Source: a bacterium
Lineage (GTDB): Bacteria; Vulcanimicrobiota; Xenobia; Xenobiales; Xenobiaceae
Assembly (NCBI GenBank): GCA_030535355.1
Contig: JAUNIO010000006.1
Span: 1-64,000 of the forward strand
DNA length: 64,000 nucleotides
Direction: 5' to 3'
The position numbers were made by a program, and so were the translations under genes. This document shows, in pieces, positions 8,646 through 17,554 of the stretch. The notes beneath the pieces were generated by a model that saw nothing but the letters and a program-made list of their open reading frames with translations, had not been told where the DNA came from and did not search any database. Each line of letters begins with the position of its first letter. Within the stretch, counting starts at the first letter, position 1.

Positions 8646-9587
8646 CTACCTGGCATTAAGCTTAACAATATTCATCTTCGCGCGGACCCTAATCGCTAAT
8701 TCCAAAGCCCGCAAACCATCCGTCCCAGACACCAGCGGTGTTTGGTGTTCGGTAGCGCAATAAGCAAAATGAGCCAACTCTTCCTTGAGCGGCTCTGCTT
8801 TCGCAATAGGAATGTTTTCAAAAGGAGTAGGACGGCCATCTTGGCCAATGGTTGAAACCTGCAAAGTCTGCTCAATAAAATCGACTAGCAATACGCGTCC
8901 GTCACGTTCGGTAACTTTCAGTCCCCGGCTGCGCTCAGCAGAATTGCGGCTGGCTACTAAATGAGCGATCGCTCCACTTTGAAAACGCAGCTGCACCGAA
9001 GCTATATCTTCATAATCCGAATATACGGACGTTCCTTGGGCGCAAATATCGACAACTTCTTCCTGCATTAAATTGAGCATGATATCATAATCGTGAATCA
9101 TAAGATCCCAACTAATGCCCACATCTAAATTGCGGTTAGTCATCGCTGAAAGCCTATGAGCCTCCAGCATGATCGGGCAGCGTACCATTTCACGCAATTT
9201 CACAATAGCAGGGTTAAAGCGCTCCAAATGACCGACCTGCAAAACTAAGTTCTTAGCTTTGGCAATTTCGACTAACTCTTTAGCTTCGGGGGCAGCTATG
9301 GTAATCGGCTTTTCTACTAAAACATGGACACCATTTTCCATAAACAATTTGCTGGAATCATAATGGAAAGCTGTAGGCGTTACGATAGCGACTCCATCTA
9401 CTCGGCCTAATAGTTCCTGCGGATTGGTATAATACTGGGCGGAAAATTTTTCAGCTACACTCTGCGCAACATTTTCATTGCTGTCTACAACAGCAACCAA
9501 TTCCACCTCGGGAAGTTCGGCGCAAACGCGGGCATGGTTGTATCCCATGCTGCCCACGCCCACGACTCCCATGCGAAAAGGGCTCAT
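8646..9587 (-). CDS. Gfo/Idh/MocA-family NAD(P)-dependent oxidoreductase
   Basis: A 313-residue two-domain dehydrogenase. It has the N-terminal Rossmann motif GVVGVGSMGYNHARV, then AIVTPTAFHYDSSK and the family-defining VLVEKPITIAAPEAKEL (catalytic Lys of the EKP motif near residue 93), and a C-terminal half with the D-x-x-x-H-like segment SWDLMIHDYDIMLNLM. A GGAGG site precedes the ATG. It lies between fabZ and lpxA in the lipid A cluster, so an envelope sugar such as a UDP-hexosamine derivative is a likely substrate. Oxidation of UDP-GlcNAc toward a 3-amino sugar lipid A is one possibility, but the partner aminotransferase is not seen here. Confidence 0.87.
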   Translation of the reverse strand: MSPFRMGVVGVGSMGYNHARVCAELPEVELVAVVDSNENVAQSVAEKFSAQYYTNPQELLGRVDGVAIVTPTAFHYDSSKLFMENGVHVLVEKPITIAAPEAKELVEIAKAKNLVLQVGHLERFNPAIVKLREMVRCPIMLEAHRLSAMTNRNLDVGISWDLMIHDYDIMLNLMQEEVVDICAQGTSVYSDYEDIASVQLRFQSGAIAHLVASRNSAERSRGLKVTERDGRVLLVDFIEQTLQVSTIGQDGRPTPFENIPIAKAEPLKEELAHFAYCATEHQTPLVSGTDGLRALELAIRVRAKMNIVKLNAR

Positions 9588-9706
9588 ATATTAACCTCCG
9601 ACACGGCCAAAGTAAGCAAAAAAAACGATAAAAAATTTTCGACTATTAAGAATTGATTCCTTCTTCAATAATCTATAGCGGCAAAGCAATTTAATCCCCG
9701 CTACAA

Positions 9707-10156
9707 TTATTTAAGCAGGACTTTCAATAGCGCTTCACAAGCGATTTTATCATCGACTTTAGCCACAGCTGACACCGTGCGCAAAGCTCCATCTGCTTCG
9801 CGCTCTTCCACGCGCAGATCCAAACGATCACCAGGTCTCACAATATGCCTAAAGCGGATGCGCTCTATATAATCAAGTTCCACTTCCACTTCAGAGAAGG
9901 TACCGTCTGCGGGCCAGGCAGCTTCCTTCCAGCCCTGACAGCGGTAAGCTACCCAAACCAACTGAAGCAGCGACTCCAAAGTCAAAACTCCCGGCATTAC
10001 CGGATTGCCCGCGAAATGCCCACGGAACTGCGCTTCAGTAGCCGTCACATTTTTATACCCCTCTGCACCTCCGGGGAACACAGCAGTCACGCGGTCTAAA
10101 TAAAGCGCCGGTATGCGATGAGGCAAAATTTTTAATAAATCAATGGTCTCTAACAT
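9707..10156 (-). CDS. fabZ: 3-hydroxyacyl-ACP dehydratase FabZ
   Basis: FabZ dehydrates beta-hydroxyacyl-ACP during fatty acid elongation and competes with LpxA/LpxC for hydroxyacyl chains. The hot-dog fold signature RGHFAGNPVMPGVLTLESL contains catalytic His47 and Glu61, 14 residues apart as in characterised FabZ. At 149 residues the length is normal. The start codon lies inside the 3' end of lpxC (17-bp overlap), indicating coupled translation and coordinated control of membrane phospholipid and lipid A supply. Confidence 0.95.
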   Translation of the reverse strand: MLETIDLLKILPHRIPALYLDRVTAVFPGGAEGYKNVTATEAQFRGHFAGNPVMPGVLTLESLLQLVWVAYRCQGWKEAAWPADGTFSEVEVELDYIERIRFRHIVRPGDRLDLRVEEREADGALRTVSAVAKVDDKIACEALLKVLLK

Positions 10157-11033
10157 GCTGTACTACCTCGTCTAATTTACGTACAAAATCTACATGCAGG
10201 CTGTGTCCAGCTTTTATAGCCAAAATGAAAGCATTGAGCGGATGCCCCAACAGCGCCATATCGCCAATCAAATCCAAAACTTTATGGCGCACAGCTTCAT
10301 CAAAGAAACGCAGTGGCACTCCAGATGGCGATTTCCAGCCTGCTTTAGCCGCCAGCTTATCTATAGGTTCGTCGGCTGAGACAGAGCCGGGCGGGCGCCC
10401 AAAAATCAAAGCGTTAGACAGACTGCCTCCTAAAGCCAGCCCTTTGGCCAGCAGCTGCTCAACTTCGCTCCAAAAACCAAAAGTACGCGCCGGTGCCACA
10501 TTGACGGCAAAATCATCGTACACCGAATAGCGAAAGCGCTGGAGGCCGACGTCTTCACAGGGATAATACACAGCGCCCTCGTAACTGGCCATTTCTGCCG
10601 GCATAGCTAAGACCAAAGAATCGCCTTTGGCCACAAAAACCGGTGTTTCAAGTTCTAGATATTCAGCTAAAGCATCTTGCTGCTGCAAACCGGCCTGAAG
10701 AATTCCCTGCACAAATGGCCAGGCAGAACCATCTAAAATTGGCACCTCAGGGCCAGAAAATTCGATCAGAGCATTATCTATCCCCAGTCCCCATAACGCA
10801 GCCAGCAAATGCTCAACCGTCGAAATGGTCTCTTCTCCCTTTCCCAAAGCCGTACTGCGGGCTGTGCTAACCACATACTCTGCTAAAGCCGGGATAATTT
10901 CGCTGCGTCCTTTAAACCGTATCCCTTCACCGGCAGCCGCTGGGCAGATGCGCACCCGTCCATTTTGGCCTGTATGAATTCCCACACCAGAAAATTCAGC
11001 AGCTTCTTTTAACGTATATTGACTGCGTTCCAT
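10140..11033 (-). CDS. lpxC: UDP-3-O-acyl-GlcNAc deacetylase LpxC
   Basis: LpxC is the zinc deacetylase that commits UDP-acyl-GlcNAc to lipid A. Zinc ligands are visible: His75 in TVEHLLAALWGLG, then His250 and Asp254 in DEAVRHKVLDLIGD, with the catalytic His277 in AGHSLH. GPEVPILDGSA is also conserved. The 297-residue length is normal and it is not fused to FabZ, though the genes overlap by 17 bp. The gene is separated from its upstream neighbour by 190 bp holding a family B repeat with a terminator-like hairpin, so lpxC may start its own transcript. Confidence 0.96.
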   Translation of the reverse strand: MERSQYTLKEAAEFSGVGIHTGQNGRVRICPAAAGEGIRFKGRSEIIPALAEYVVSTARSTALGKGEETISTVEHLLAALWGLGIDNALIEFSGPEVPILDGSAWPFVQGILQAGLQQQDALAEYLELETPVFVAKGDSLVLAMPAEMASYEGAVYYPCEDVGLQRFRYSVYDDFAVNVAPARTFGFWSEVEQLLAKGLALGGSLSNALIFGRPPGSVSADEPIDKLAAKAGWKSPSGVPLRFFDEAVRHKVLDLIGDMALLGHPLNAFILAIKAGHSLHVDFVRKLDEVVQHVRDH

Positions 11034-11040
11034 ATAACCT

Positions 11041-11190
11041 CACTATTAATGCGTAACCGTCAAATACGCTTGTTGCCGCGTTTTGCGGCACGTTAATAAT
11101 TGCGTTACAGCTAATTTCATGGTCAAGTTAACTAAAGCATATTCCTCAGTTGATAGTAAGCGCCAAAACTGCGTTTGGCGCTCGCATTAA
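11041..11190. repeat. Dispersed element family B, copy 1
   Basis: The element matches 50671-50777 over most of its length: shared CACTATTAA, TCAAATA, GCTTGTTGC, GCGTTTTGCG, CACGTTAAT, TTGCGTTACAGCTAAT and the terminal AGCGCCAAAACT/CGTTTGGCGCT hairpin. This copy carries about 35 extra bases before the hairpin. The internal TGCCGCgttttGCGGCA is a perfect short hairpin. Both copies lie immediately 5' of a minus-strand gene (lpxC here, pduS there). A role as terminator, leader or mobile element cannot be decided. Confidence 0.65.
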
Positions 11191-11223
11191 TGCCGCCGCT
11201 TTAAGGCTACACGGCTTTGCGGA

Positions 11224-12978
11224 TTACGGTGTCAAAGCTCTAATTTCGAACTGCGCTGGATAACAGGAACTGGCTTCCGGCAAAGTTATAACCTCGATCA
11301 AGTGATTAGAACGAGGTGACAGTTCAATGCGCGTAACCAAACATTCATCCTGCACCTTGCGGAAAGGAGCCTGGAAAAGCCGTCCGTCAATCAAGAAATT
11401 AGCGCCGCCCGGTCCGTTAAGAGGTTTAAAATACAGCCCCACCTGACGCACACGGCTGTCGGGATTTTTCAGCTCGATAAGGGCTTTATACAAAACTCCA
11501 AAATTACCAGTATTGGGCAGGCCAGTTTCAAAGTCGATTAGCCAGGGGCTTTCTCCATAGCGAATGACGACAGGGTCTTTGCCATAAGTATATTCAGCTT
11601 CCATCTCAAAATAAGGCTGAGCGAACACACCATGCGGATGAATTTTAAAGGGATTAAAAGGTGCCCCAATGTCCGGCAGAGGGCGGGCATCGTTGCTGGA
11701 AGGCACCAGCGCATTGCGTACTTCGACGTTAACCGATTCACCGTCTAATATCTGCATCACTGCAAAACCGGTAACCAGCATCTTGCTGTGAACCGCATGG
11801 GCGGCCAGCTCCATCACCATGCCAGGATTGAGCGTGACAATACAGCCCGACTTGGCGGCTACGCTCTGTAAATAACGCTTAGCCGAAGTTTGCCCTACGT
11901 GGATCTCGCTTTTTCCAGGACCAGCAAAGGTCCAATCTACCAGCAGCTTGACTGGCGTGCTATTGGGATTCGATAAATTAACCCATAAATTGCGGGTCTT
12001 CTTCGAATCATTCAGGTGAGAGTACATAAGGCGGGTAGCTTCGTTTTTAGTAAACGTATAATTCAGAAGGACGCCATCCTGATCCACGCGCTCCGGGCGG
12101 TTGCTGACCATGAGCAAATTTTGTTCCTGCCATTCCACCGGAATATTATGCACATCTACATACGCCGTACCGCGCACGGGGAAATAGTCTTCACTGGCGG
12201 CGATAGTCATAGGCACCGCAAAACGCATAGTGGCGCCCGACTGAACCGGCCTAGGCTGGAATCCTTTGTCATCAAATTCCACATAACATCCGGGATTGAC
12301 GAAAGTGTTAGTGGCCACCGCCAAGAGCACGGCCTGCTGAACGTGCAGTTCCAGCGCTGGGGAACCGGTGACTTCAACATCCAGCTGCTTGGGTATGCGG
12401 CCAGCCCAGTCCTTCACGTGCACCCATACAGTCTGCACACCTTTGCCGCGGGAAATGGTTACTTGGGTTTTTCCCAAGCGCTGAGCGTGCAGCAAAATGG
12501 ACCCGTCATCATAGATAGTGATCGCCACCACCCCTTGAGGATCGTTGACAACTAAATCACCTTCGGCCAACCCGCTGGTGCTGATCAGTTTTTCTCCCTC
12601 AAGAGAAAGGACCACCCGGCTGCAATCTACATTGAGCAAGCCTATAGAGGCGACCTCAATCATATTGTCCGCCCAGCGGCGGGCCAAAGGCAAAGCTTCG
12701 CTTTTATTAGCTTTAGCTAGTTCCGGAGTGACTTCGATCACTAATTCGGATCCCCAGTAAACCGCAGCCCCCTTATCTTTTTTTTCCACTCTGATAGCCG
12801 ATGCTGGAGCGCCATTCTGCAGAATAGCTTCGATTTTTCTGGAAAGATTATCGGCCTGGGCCTGATTGTCGATGCGAAAGACGGTCCTTCCGCCTAAAAG
12901 CACATCTGCCGCCCAAACGGGAAGCGCTGGCATCACAAGCCCCAAGAGAAATAATAATGTCAAAAAACGCTTTAACAC
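11224..12978 (-). CDS. Exported protein of unknown function in the lipid A cluster
   Basis: A 584-residue protein with a clear Sec signal peptide (MLKRFLTLLFLLGLVMPALPVWA then ADVLLGG). Residues about 25-115 contain a small alpha/beta region. Residues about 135-195 (VVAITIYDDGSILLHAQRLG, then TQVTISRGKGVQTVWVHV) look like a beta-sandwich of the Ig/BIg2 or secretin-N type. The rest is beta-rich with no transmembrane segment, consistent with a periplasmic or surface location. The GTG start has GAAGG upstream. It lies between lpxD and lpxC in the same orientation. I do not recognise the family; its place suggests a role in outer-membrane assembly but nothing in the sequence proves it. Confidence 0.7.
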   Translation of the reverse strand: MLKRFLTLLFLLGLVMPALPVWAADVLLGGRTVFRIDNQAQADNLSRKIEAILQNGAPASAIRVEKKDKGAAVYWGSELVIEVTPELAKANKSEALPLARRWADNMIEVASIGLLNVDCSRVVLSLEGEKLISTSGLAEGDLVVNDPQGVVAITIYDDGSILLHAQRLGKTQVTISRGKGVQTVWVHVKDWAGRIPKQLDVEVTGSPALELHVQQAVLLAVATNTFVNPGCYVEFDDKGFQPRPVQSGATMRFAVPMTIAASEDYFPVRGTAYVDVHNIPVEWQEQNLLMVSNRPERVDQDGVLLNYTFTKNEATRLMYSHLNDSKKTRNLWVNLSNPNSTPVKLLVDWTFAGPGKSEIHVGQTSAKRYLQSVAAKSGCIVTLNPGMVMELAAHAVHSKMLVTGFAVMQILDGESVNVEVRNALVPSSNDARPLPDIGAPFNPFKIHPHGVFAQPYFEMEAEYTYGKDPVVIRYGESPWLIDFETGLPNTGNFGVLYKALIELKNPDSRVRQVGLYFKPLNGPGGANFLIDGRLFQAPFRKVQDECLVTRIELSPRSNHLIEVITLPEASSCYPAQFEIRALTP

Positions 12979-13143
12979 AAAATACCTTCAAGAATAATGA
13001 ATCAAAAAAAAGCACTAGCCAGACTGATAACTGCCCAAATAGCCCAGAGCATACCTTTATGCCTGGCGCAGCGAGGCTTCTGCAGAAACGAACAGCGCAC
13101 TCCGTCTTTAGAAAAAAACTCAGCCCCCAAATATGGCCTTAAG

Positions 13144-13869
13144 TTATGAAGTTTGCTGATCTTCTAATGCCTTTAATAGCTTAGGGAGTCTGAGAAGCGA
13201 AGCTTCCAAACGCTTAACTTCTTCCACAGGGCGGGCTGGATATCCGGCTATGTGACTGTCATCGGGAACTTTGCGCAATACGGCTCCCCTGAATTCGACC
13301 TGGCAGTTATTGCCCAGCACTGAGTGCATAGCCATAGCGCTTTGCGGAGCCATGTGGCAATTATCGCCCACCACAGATGAACCCGCAAAACCGGCCTGAA
13401 AACCGATTTGGCAGTGGGAACCGATCCTGCTGTTATGCCCGATCATCACCATCGGGCCGATGTGGGTATTGTGGCCCACGACCGTAGTGCCAGTTGTGGC
13501 CCGATCTATGCAGGTATAGGCCTCTATCGTAGATTCGGCTCCGATATGCACCTGACCAACCTGAGGAATCTTTACATGGCGCTGGCCATCAAACACATAG
13601 CCAAAGCCGTCCATTCCCAGAACCACTCCGTCGCCCAAATGGACTCCTCGTTCCAAAACCACGCCATCACGCAGAACTACACCCACACCGATCTGGCAGT
13701 CCTCCCCTACAATGACACCCCTACCAATATACGCGTGTGCCCCTATCACTGAACGGTCGCCGATTTTAGCTCCGCTTTCAATTACCGCGCAAGGCCCCAA
13801 GCTGACCTCAGTGCCTACCTCGGCATCAGAGGCGACAACCGCCGTAGGATGCATCTTATTTTCGGACAT
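13144..13869 (-). CDS. lpxD: Short LpxD-type UDP-3-O-acylglucosamine N-acyltransferase
   Basis: LpxD adds the amide-linked hydroxyacyl chain in lipid A synthesis. This 241-residue protein consists almost entirely of hexapeptide-repeat beta-helix and shows the LpxD core: DGFGYVFDGQRHVKIPQVG, TCIDRATTG, then IGPMVMIGHNSRIGSHCQIG (catalytic His in MIGHN) and GFAGSSVVGDNCHMAPQSA. It lacks the N-terminal uridine-binding domain of about 100 residues found in typical 330-350-residue LpxD. A C-terminal helix (VEEVKRLEASLLRLPKLLKA) is present for trimer packing. The position after the ompH genes is the standard lpxD position, which supports the call over other hexapeptide transferases. Confidence 0.82.
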   Translation of the reverse strand: MSENKMHPTAVVASDAEVGTEVSLGPCAVIESGAKIGDRSVIGAHAYIGRGVIVGEDCQIGVGVVLRDGVVLERGVHLGDGVVLGMDGFGYVFDGQRHVKIPQVGQVHIGAESTIEAYTCIDRATTGTTVVGHNTHIGPMVMIGHNSRIGSHCQIGFQAGFAGSSVVGDNCHMAPQSAMAMHSVLGNNCQVEFRGAVLRKVPDDSHIAGYPARPVEEVKRLEASLLRLPKLLKALEDQQTS

Positions 13870-13880
13870 GCTCTCAGCTC

Positions 13881-14351
13881 CTATGACTTAAATTTCAGCA
13901 AAATATCCGTGGTAATATTATCACCGGAATTGTAGAGCACTGTAGGGTTGCTGGGAGAATCCACAATAATTAGATCGTAGTGACGATCCTTAGCCACAGA
14001 TTTAGCCGCTCCGCGAATATCTTCGGTTAATTGATTTAAAAACTCCTGAGATTTTTTGCTGAACTTGTCCGAACGTTCCTTATAGTCCTTAGCCAGTTTT
14101 TTGCGGACTTCCTGGCGCTGCGAAACCGACATGCTCTTCAGATTGCTGGGAATTTGCTGCATCCACGCCTGCTGCTCACCGGCCTGCATCACTTTAAGCT
14201 CCATGTATTTAGGGCTTTCACGTATGATGCGATCAGTATCAACAACCCCGACCTTAATGCCTCTCTGCCAAGAGCATCCGTTTACACCTAAAATGAGGCC
14301 TAAACTCACAGCACTTACAGCTAAAGCCACACCCCAGTGCTTACCCTTCAT
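13881..14351 (-). CDS. OmpH/Skp-like periplasmic chaperone lipoprotein
   Basis: A 156-residue protein with a lipoprotein signal (AVSLGLILGVNGC, lipobox Cys at about residue 26). After it comes the Skp/OmpH pattern: KVGVVDTDRIIRESPKYMEL, a charged helical tentacle (about residues 60-110), then RGAAKSVAKDRHYDLIIVDS and a C-terminal beta strand with DITTDILLKF. Skp-type proteins hold unfolded outer-membrane proteins between Sec and BamA. The gene is 11 bp from lpxD and last of four OmpH-like genes. A lipid anchor is unusual for the family, since Skp is soluble. Confidence 0.83.
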   Translation of the reverse strand: MKGKHWGVALAVSAVSLGLILGVNGCSWQRGIKVGVVDTDRIIRESPKYMELKVMQAGEQQAWMQQIPSNLKSMSVSQRQEVRKKLAKDYKERSDKFSKKSQEFLNQLTEDIRGAAKSVAKDRHYDLIIVDSPSNPTVLYNSGDNITTDILLKFKS

Positions 14352-14447
14352 ATGCCTGCGCCTCCTAAATACTGCTCTATATACTAGCTGTTAAATTAGC
14401 TCTAAAATATACGGCAGAAACTGCAGCAGCTCTGCCTCCGGACATTC

Positions 14448-15014
14448 CTATTTCTTAACAGCGGAATTCGCTGCTCCGCCATCATTCTTCCCGCTATCGG
14501 CAGAGCTGTTTTTTTCTTTTTCATCAGTGCCTTTAGCGTCGCTGGCAAAACCGGAAAGCTCGGCCAGAACATCAGCGGTAACATCTACCGCGCCATATTC
14601 GACGGTAGGCTGCCAAGCCGAATCCAGCACCACCAAATCGATGCCTTTGGTTTCGTGCAGCTTATCGCAGACTTTGCGCACATCGACCATCTTTTTTTCC
14701 GTAAAATCACGGGTTATCTGCAGCCATTCGGCATTGAGATCGGCCTCTGCCTTGGCGTATTTATCGTAGGTTGCCTGATCCTTAATCACCCCGCCGGTTT
14801 CTTTCTGCAGTTTACTGGCCAAATCTATGCGCGCGTTGTAATACTGCTGGGCCAGTTTCTGATAACCGTCATCGTTTTGAAGCAATTTCGTGGTATCAAT
14901 GGTAGCAGTAACCAGCGGTTTCTGCTTGCAGCCGGACAAATTTAACGAAACCCCAATTACAGCCAGCGCTGTCAGGGAATACGCCCAATATTTAAGGCCT
15001 CTTTCTCTGTTCAT
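14448..15014 (-). CDS. OmpH/Skp-like lipoprotein
   Basis: A 188-residue OmpH-like protein with signal peptide and lipobox (VIGVSLNLSGC). The core has VTATIDTTKLLQNDDGYQKL, a helical stretch and VCDKLHETKGIDLVVLDS, ending in the Skp-like beta strand GAVDVTADVLAELSG. A disordered acidic/Ser-rich tail of about 30 residues (around TDEKEKNSSADSG) follows. GGAGG precedes the ATG. It probably assists BamA substrates, anchored to a membrane. It sits 15 bp after the 464-residue paralogue. Confidence 0.8.
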   Translation of the reverse strand: MNRERGLKYWAYSLTALAVIGVSLNLSGCKQKPLVTATIDTTKLLQNDDGYQKLAQQYYNARIDLASKLQKETGGVIKDQATYDKYAKAEADLNAEWLQITRDFTEKKMVDVRKVCDKLHETKGIDLVVLDSAWQPTVEYGAVDVTADVLAELSGFASDAKGTDEKEKNSSADSGKNDGGAANSAVKK

Positions 15015-15029
15015 AAATCCTCCAGCTCG

Positions 15030-16424
15030 CTATTGAGCTTGTTTTAAAGCCACCATGGACAAATCGGTTAAATCAGTGCAGTCAACATTGACGATATATT
15101 TACCTATGACAATATCAACATTCTGCTTTTCGGCAACGCCGCCGACAACGCCGGAAAGGCTGGCCACCATAGCATCGTGAAGCTCATTGCGCTGCTTTTC
15201 CAGATCGGCTATCTTAGCTTCAACATCGTCCATTTTTTTACGGGTATCGTCAGAGACATTCTCGTAAGATTTCTGTACCATGTCGTTGAGCTGCTTCTGA
15301 ATTTTAAGCAGGCGCTTTTCCACTTCGGCCTGCTTTTTGCGCAATTTAGCCTGAGCTTCATCGGCGCGCTTTTTCATAGCAGTCTGCATCTCTTTTTGCT
15401 TAGCCTGCATCTCTGCATTGACGATATTGCGGACTTTATCGATCTGCTCCTGGGCGATAGCGCGATTTTCTTCAACATTGACGGGCTTAACGCTGCCTAA
15501 AATTTTATCGCGCTTGCTAAAAAACTGAGCCTTAGCTTCTTCGTCCAAGCGGCGGGCATATTCATCCATTTCCTGGTTAACTTTTTCCTGCTCCGCTTTC
15601 ACAGTATTTTCGAATTCCTGGCGCAATTCCTGAGCTTTGGCATCTTTTTGCCGCCCTTCCTCTTCGCCCAGCTGCCCTAACTCAGCCTGAATACTGGCTT
15701 CCTCTTCAGGAGAAGAAGCGGTCTGAAGGCGTAAAGTTAAATTTACCCGCTTTTCCTGATTAGCGTTCATAACCTCGTTATCGTAAGCCGCCAAAGCCGT
15801 ATCGGTACGGCTGCGCTCAACTTCCAGGCGAGCTGCCAGCTGACGGTCCAACTCCAGGCGCTTAGCGACCAAACGCTGTTCCCGAACCTGAGCCATATCG
15901 TTCATATATTTTTCCAGTTCCGTCTTAGCATCGGGAGGAGGTTCAACGGGAGCGGGAGCTAGTTCCCGCAAACGCTGCTCCAGAACCTTCTGATAGTGTT
16001 CCTGAAGCTGCCGTCCCTCGACCTCCAGCTGCTGAGCCATACTAGCGGATAAGCCTGCTAATTCCCTATTGATGCGATCGTACTCAGCTTTAACTTCTTT
16101 CTGGGCTTTATCGACCTCAGCGCGCATCCGATTCTGCGAAGAATCCACTACGCGCCTTTGGTCCTCTAAAGGCAAAAATTGCAGTTCTTCCTTGAGCAGG
16201 CGAATTTGCTCGTCCAGCTGCCGCAAATTCTCGTAGTCGCTATGCTGCTTGAGCAAACTGTCAAAATCAACGACGCCTATTTTCATAGCCGGCTCATCCT
16301 GAGGAGCAGACTGGGAATTCTGAGCAACCGCCCCTCCTCCCCAGGCAAAAGCACTAAGCAGCACAGCGGAACCCGCTATTGTCCCCCAAGTCGCTTTTCC
16401 CCACTCTTTGCCGTACAACTTCAT
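15030..16424 (-). CDS. Large multi-part OmpH/Skp-like coiled-coil protein
   Basis: A 464-residue exported protein (signal peptide to about residue 35, ending GGGAVAQNS). Residues about 47-165 form one OmpH-like unit (MKIGVVDFDSLLKQHSDYEN plus a long helix). A central Glu/Lys/Gln-rich coiled coil covers about 170-400. A second OmpH-like end (VVGGVAEKQNVDIVIGKYIV, then CTDLTDLSMVALKQ) closes the protein. It is about three times the size of Skp, so a single chain may supply long tentacles, or it may span the periplasm. It is cotranscribed with three paralogues, lpxD and bamA. No catalytic motif is visible. Confidence 0.78.
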   Translation of the reverse strand: MKLYGKEWGKATWGTIAGSAVLLSAFAWGGGAVAQNSQSAPQDEPAMKIGVVDFDSLLKQHSDYENLRQLDEQIRLLKEELQFLPLEDQRRVVDSSQNRMRAEVDKAQKEVKAEYDRINRELAGLSASMAQQLEVEGRQLQEHYQKVLEQRLRELAPAPVEPPPDAKTELEKYMNDMAQVREQRLVAKRLELDRQLAARLEVERSRTDTALAAYDNEVMNANQEKRVNLTLRLQTASSPEEEASIQAELGQLGEEEGRQKDAKAQELRQEFENTVKAEQEKVNQEMDEYARRLDEEAKAQFFSKRDKILGSVKPVNVEENRAIAQEQIDKVRNIVNAEMQAKQKEMQTAMKKRADEAQAKLRKKQAEVEKRLLKIQKQLNDMVQKSYENVSDDTRKKMDDVEAKIADLEKQRNELHDAMVASLSGVVGGVAEKQNVDIVIGKYIVNVDCTDLTDLSMVALKQAQ

Positions 16425-16474
16425 CGTTTACCTCTGTAAGTCAAGTCATGGACTTAAGTTCCCATGACCTTAGT

Positions 16475-17476
16475 TTATTTTTTAGATTCAGCAGCGGGAC
16501 TGGCCGCCGGGGCTGCCTGAGTTCCTTCAGCCGGAGTAGCAGCGGCCTGGTTGGTGCCGGCTACGCTGTTCAGGAAGGTTTCCACCACGGCATCGGTAAT
16601 GTTGCGCCCGCCATACATAACGTTCTGCTTATCGAGAACCAAAGAAATGCCCTGAGCTTTGGAGACTTCATTGACAGAATTGGTAACCTTCTGATAGAGA
16701 GGTGTCATAATCTGTTCCTGCAAGGCTTCAAAACGGGCTGACATCTCGCGCTGCAAAGCTTCTTTTTCCGAAGCAGACAGCTTTTGCACGCGTTTTTCAT
16801 ATTCACGCATCATCGCACTGCGCTCGGTATATAAGCGCATTTCTGCTTCGGTGAAAACGCGCAGGCTGCGCACTACGGTTTGGTCAAAGTAAGCTACAGG
16901 GCAATTCGAAGCATCGACTGTATCGGGCAGCTTTAATTCGCCTTCCTGCTCAAAGACTTTTTTCACCTCTTCGGTAATATCTTCCACACCGTAAATCACG
17001 ATGCGCTTGTCGAGCACTACCGTAAGCCCCTTACTGCGGGCTACGCTGGCCACGGCTGCCTCGGCGCGAGTCTGCAGAGGATTCATCAGTTCATTGCGCT
17101 TTTGATTCATCTCCAGCTGCAGCTTGCGGGACAGATTCTGCAGTTCTGCATCTGCGCCGCCTTTGCCCGCTTTAGATTTAGCCTGCTTTTCAAACTCCTT
17201 CTGTTTGCTTTCATAAAGGGTCTGCAGCTCTTTATCAGCTTTGGTAAAAGCTTCCAAACCATATATGGCTTCCTGGTCGATGGAGCCAACTTTTTTGACA
17301 GGAGATGTCATCTGATCGGAGTTCATGGCCAAGAAAGCGCCGATAGCCGCCACCACTACCAAAACCACCGCAATTATTATGGTTTTTTTGGAACCGCCTC
17401 CAGTTTTCGCGGAGGCATCTGCCACTTTTGCAGCTCCATCGGTTCCGGCTGATTTTTGCACATCTTTCTCGCTCAT
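16475..17476 (-). CDS. Membrane-anchored double-OmpH/Skp-like protein
   Basis: A 333-residue protein. A cytoplasmic N-terminus rich in Lys/Ala/Gly precedes one transmembrane helix (about residues 31-51, TIIIAVVLVVVAAIGAFLAM). Two OmpH-like repeats follow: VGSIDQEAIYGLEAFTKADK with VASVARSKGLTVVLDKRIVI, and PVAYFDQTVVRSLRVFTEAE with VNEVSKAQGISLVLDKQNVM. Each ends in the Y-G-x-x-(D/N)-I-T motif. The C-terminus is Ala/Pro-rich. Tandem Skp domains on one membrane anchor are unusual. It is the first ompH gene after bamA, so it likely acts in outer-membrane protein delivery. Confidence 0.82.
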   Translation of the reverse strand: MSEKDVQKSAGTDGAAKVADASAKTGGGSKKTIIIAVVLVVVAAIGAFLAMNSDQMTSPVKKVGSIDQEAIYGLEAFTKADKELQTLYESKQKEFEKQAKSKAGKGGADAELQNLSRKLQLEMNQKRNELMNPLQTRAEAAVASVARSKGLTVVLDKRIVIYGVEDITEEVKKVFEQEGELKLPDTVDASNCPVAYFDQTVVRSLRVFTEAEMRLYTERSAMMREYEKRVQKLSASEKEALQREMSARFEALQEQIMTPLYQKVTNSVNEVSKAQGISLVLDKQNVMYGGRNITDAVVETFLNSVAGTNQAAATPAEGTQAAPAASPAAESKK

Positions 17477-17554
17477 TGAAGCGAACCTCCTGGTTTCTTA
17501 GCACACAAGCATCCCCTTGGGGAAACGCCTTTAAATAGTAGATTAACCGCAAAA

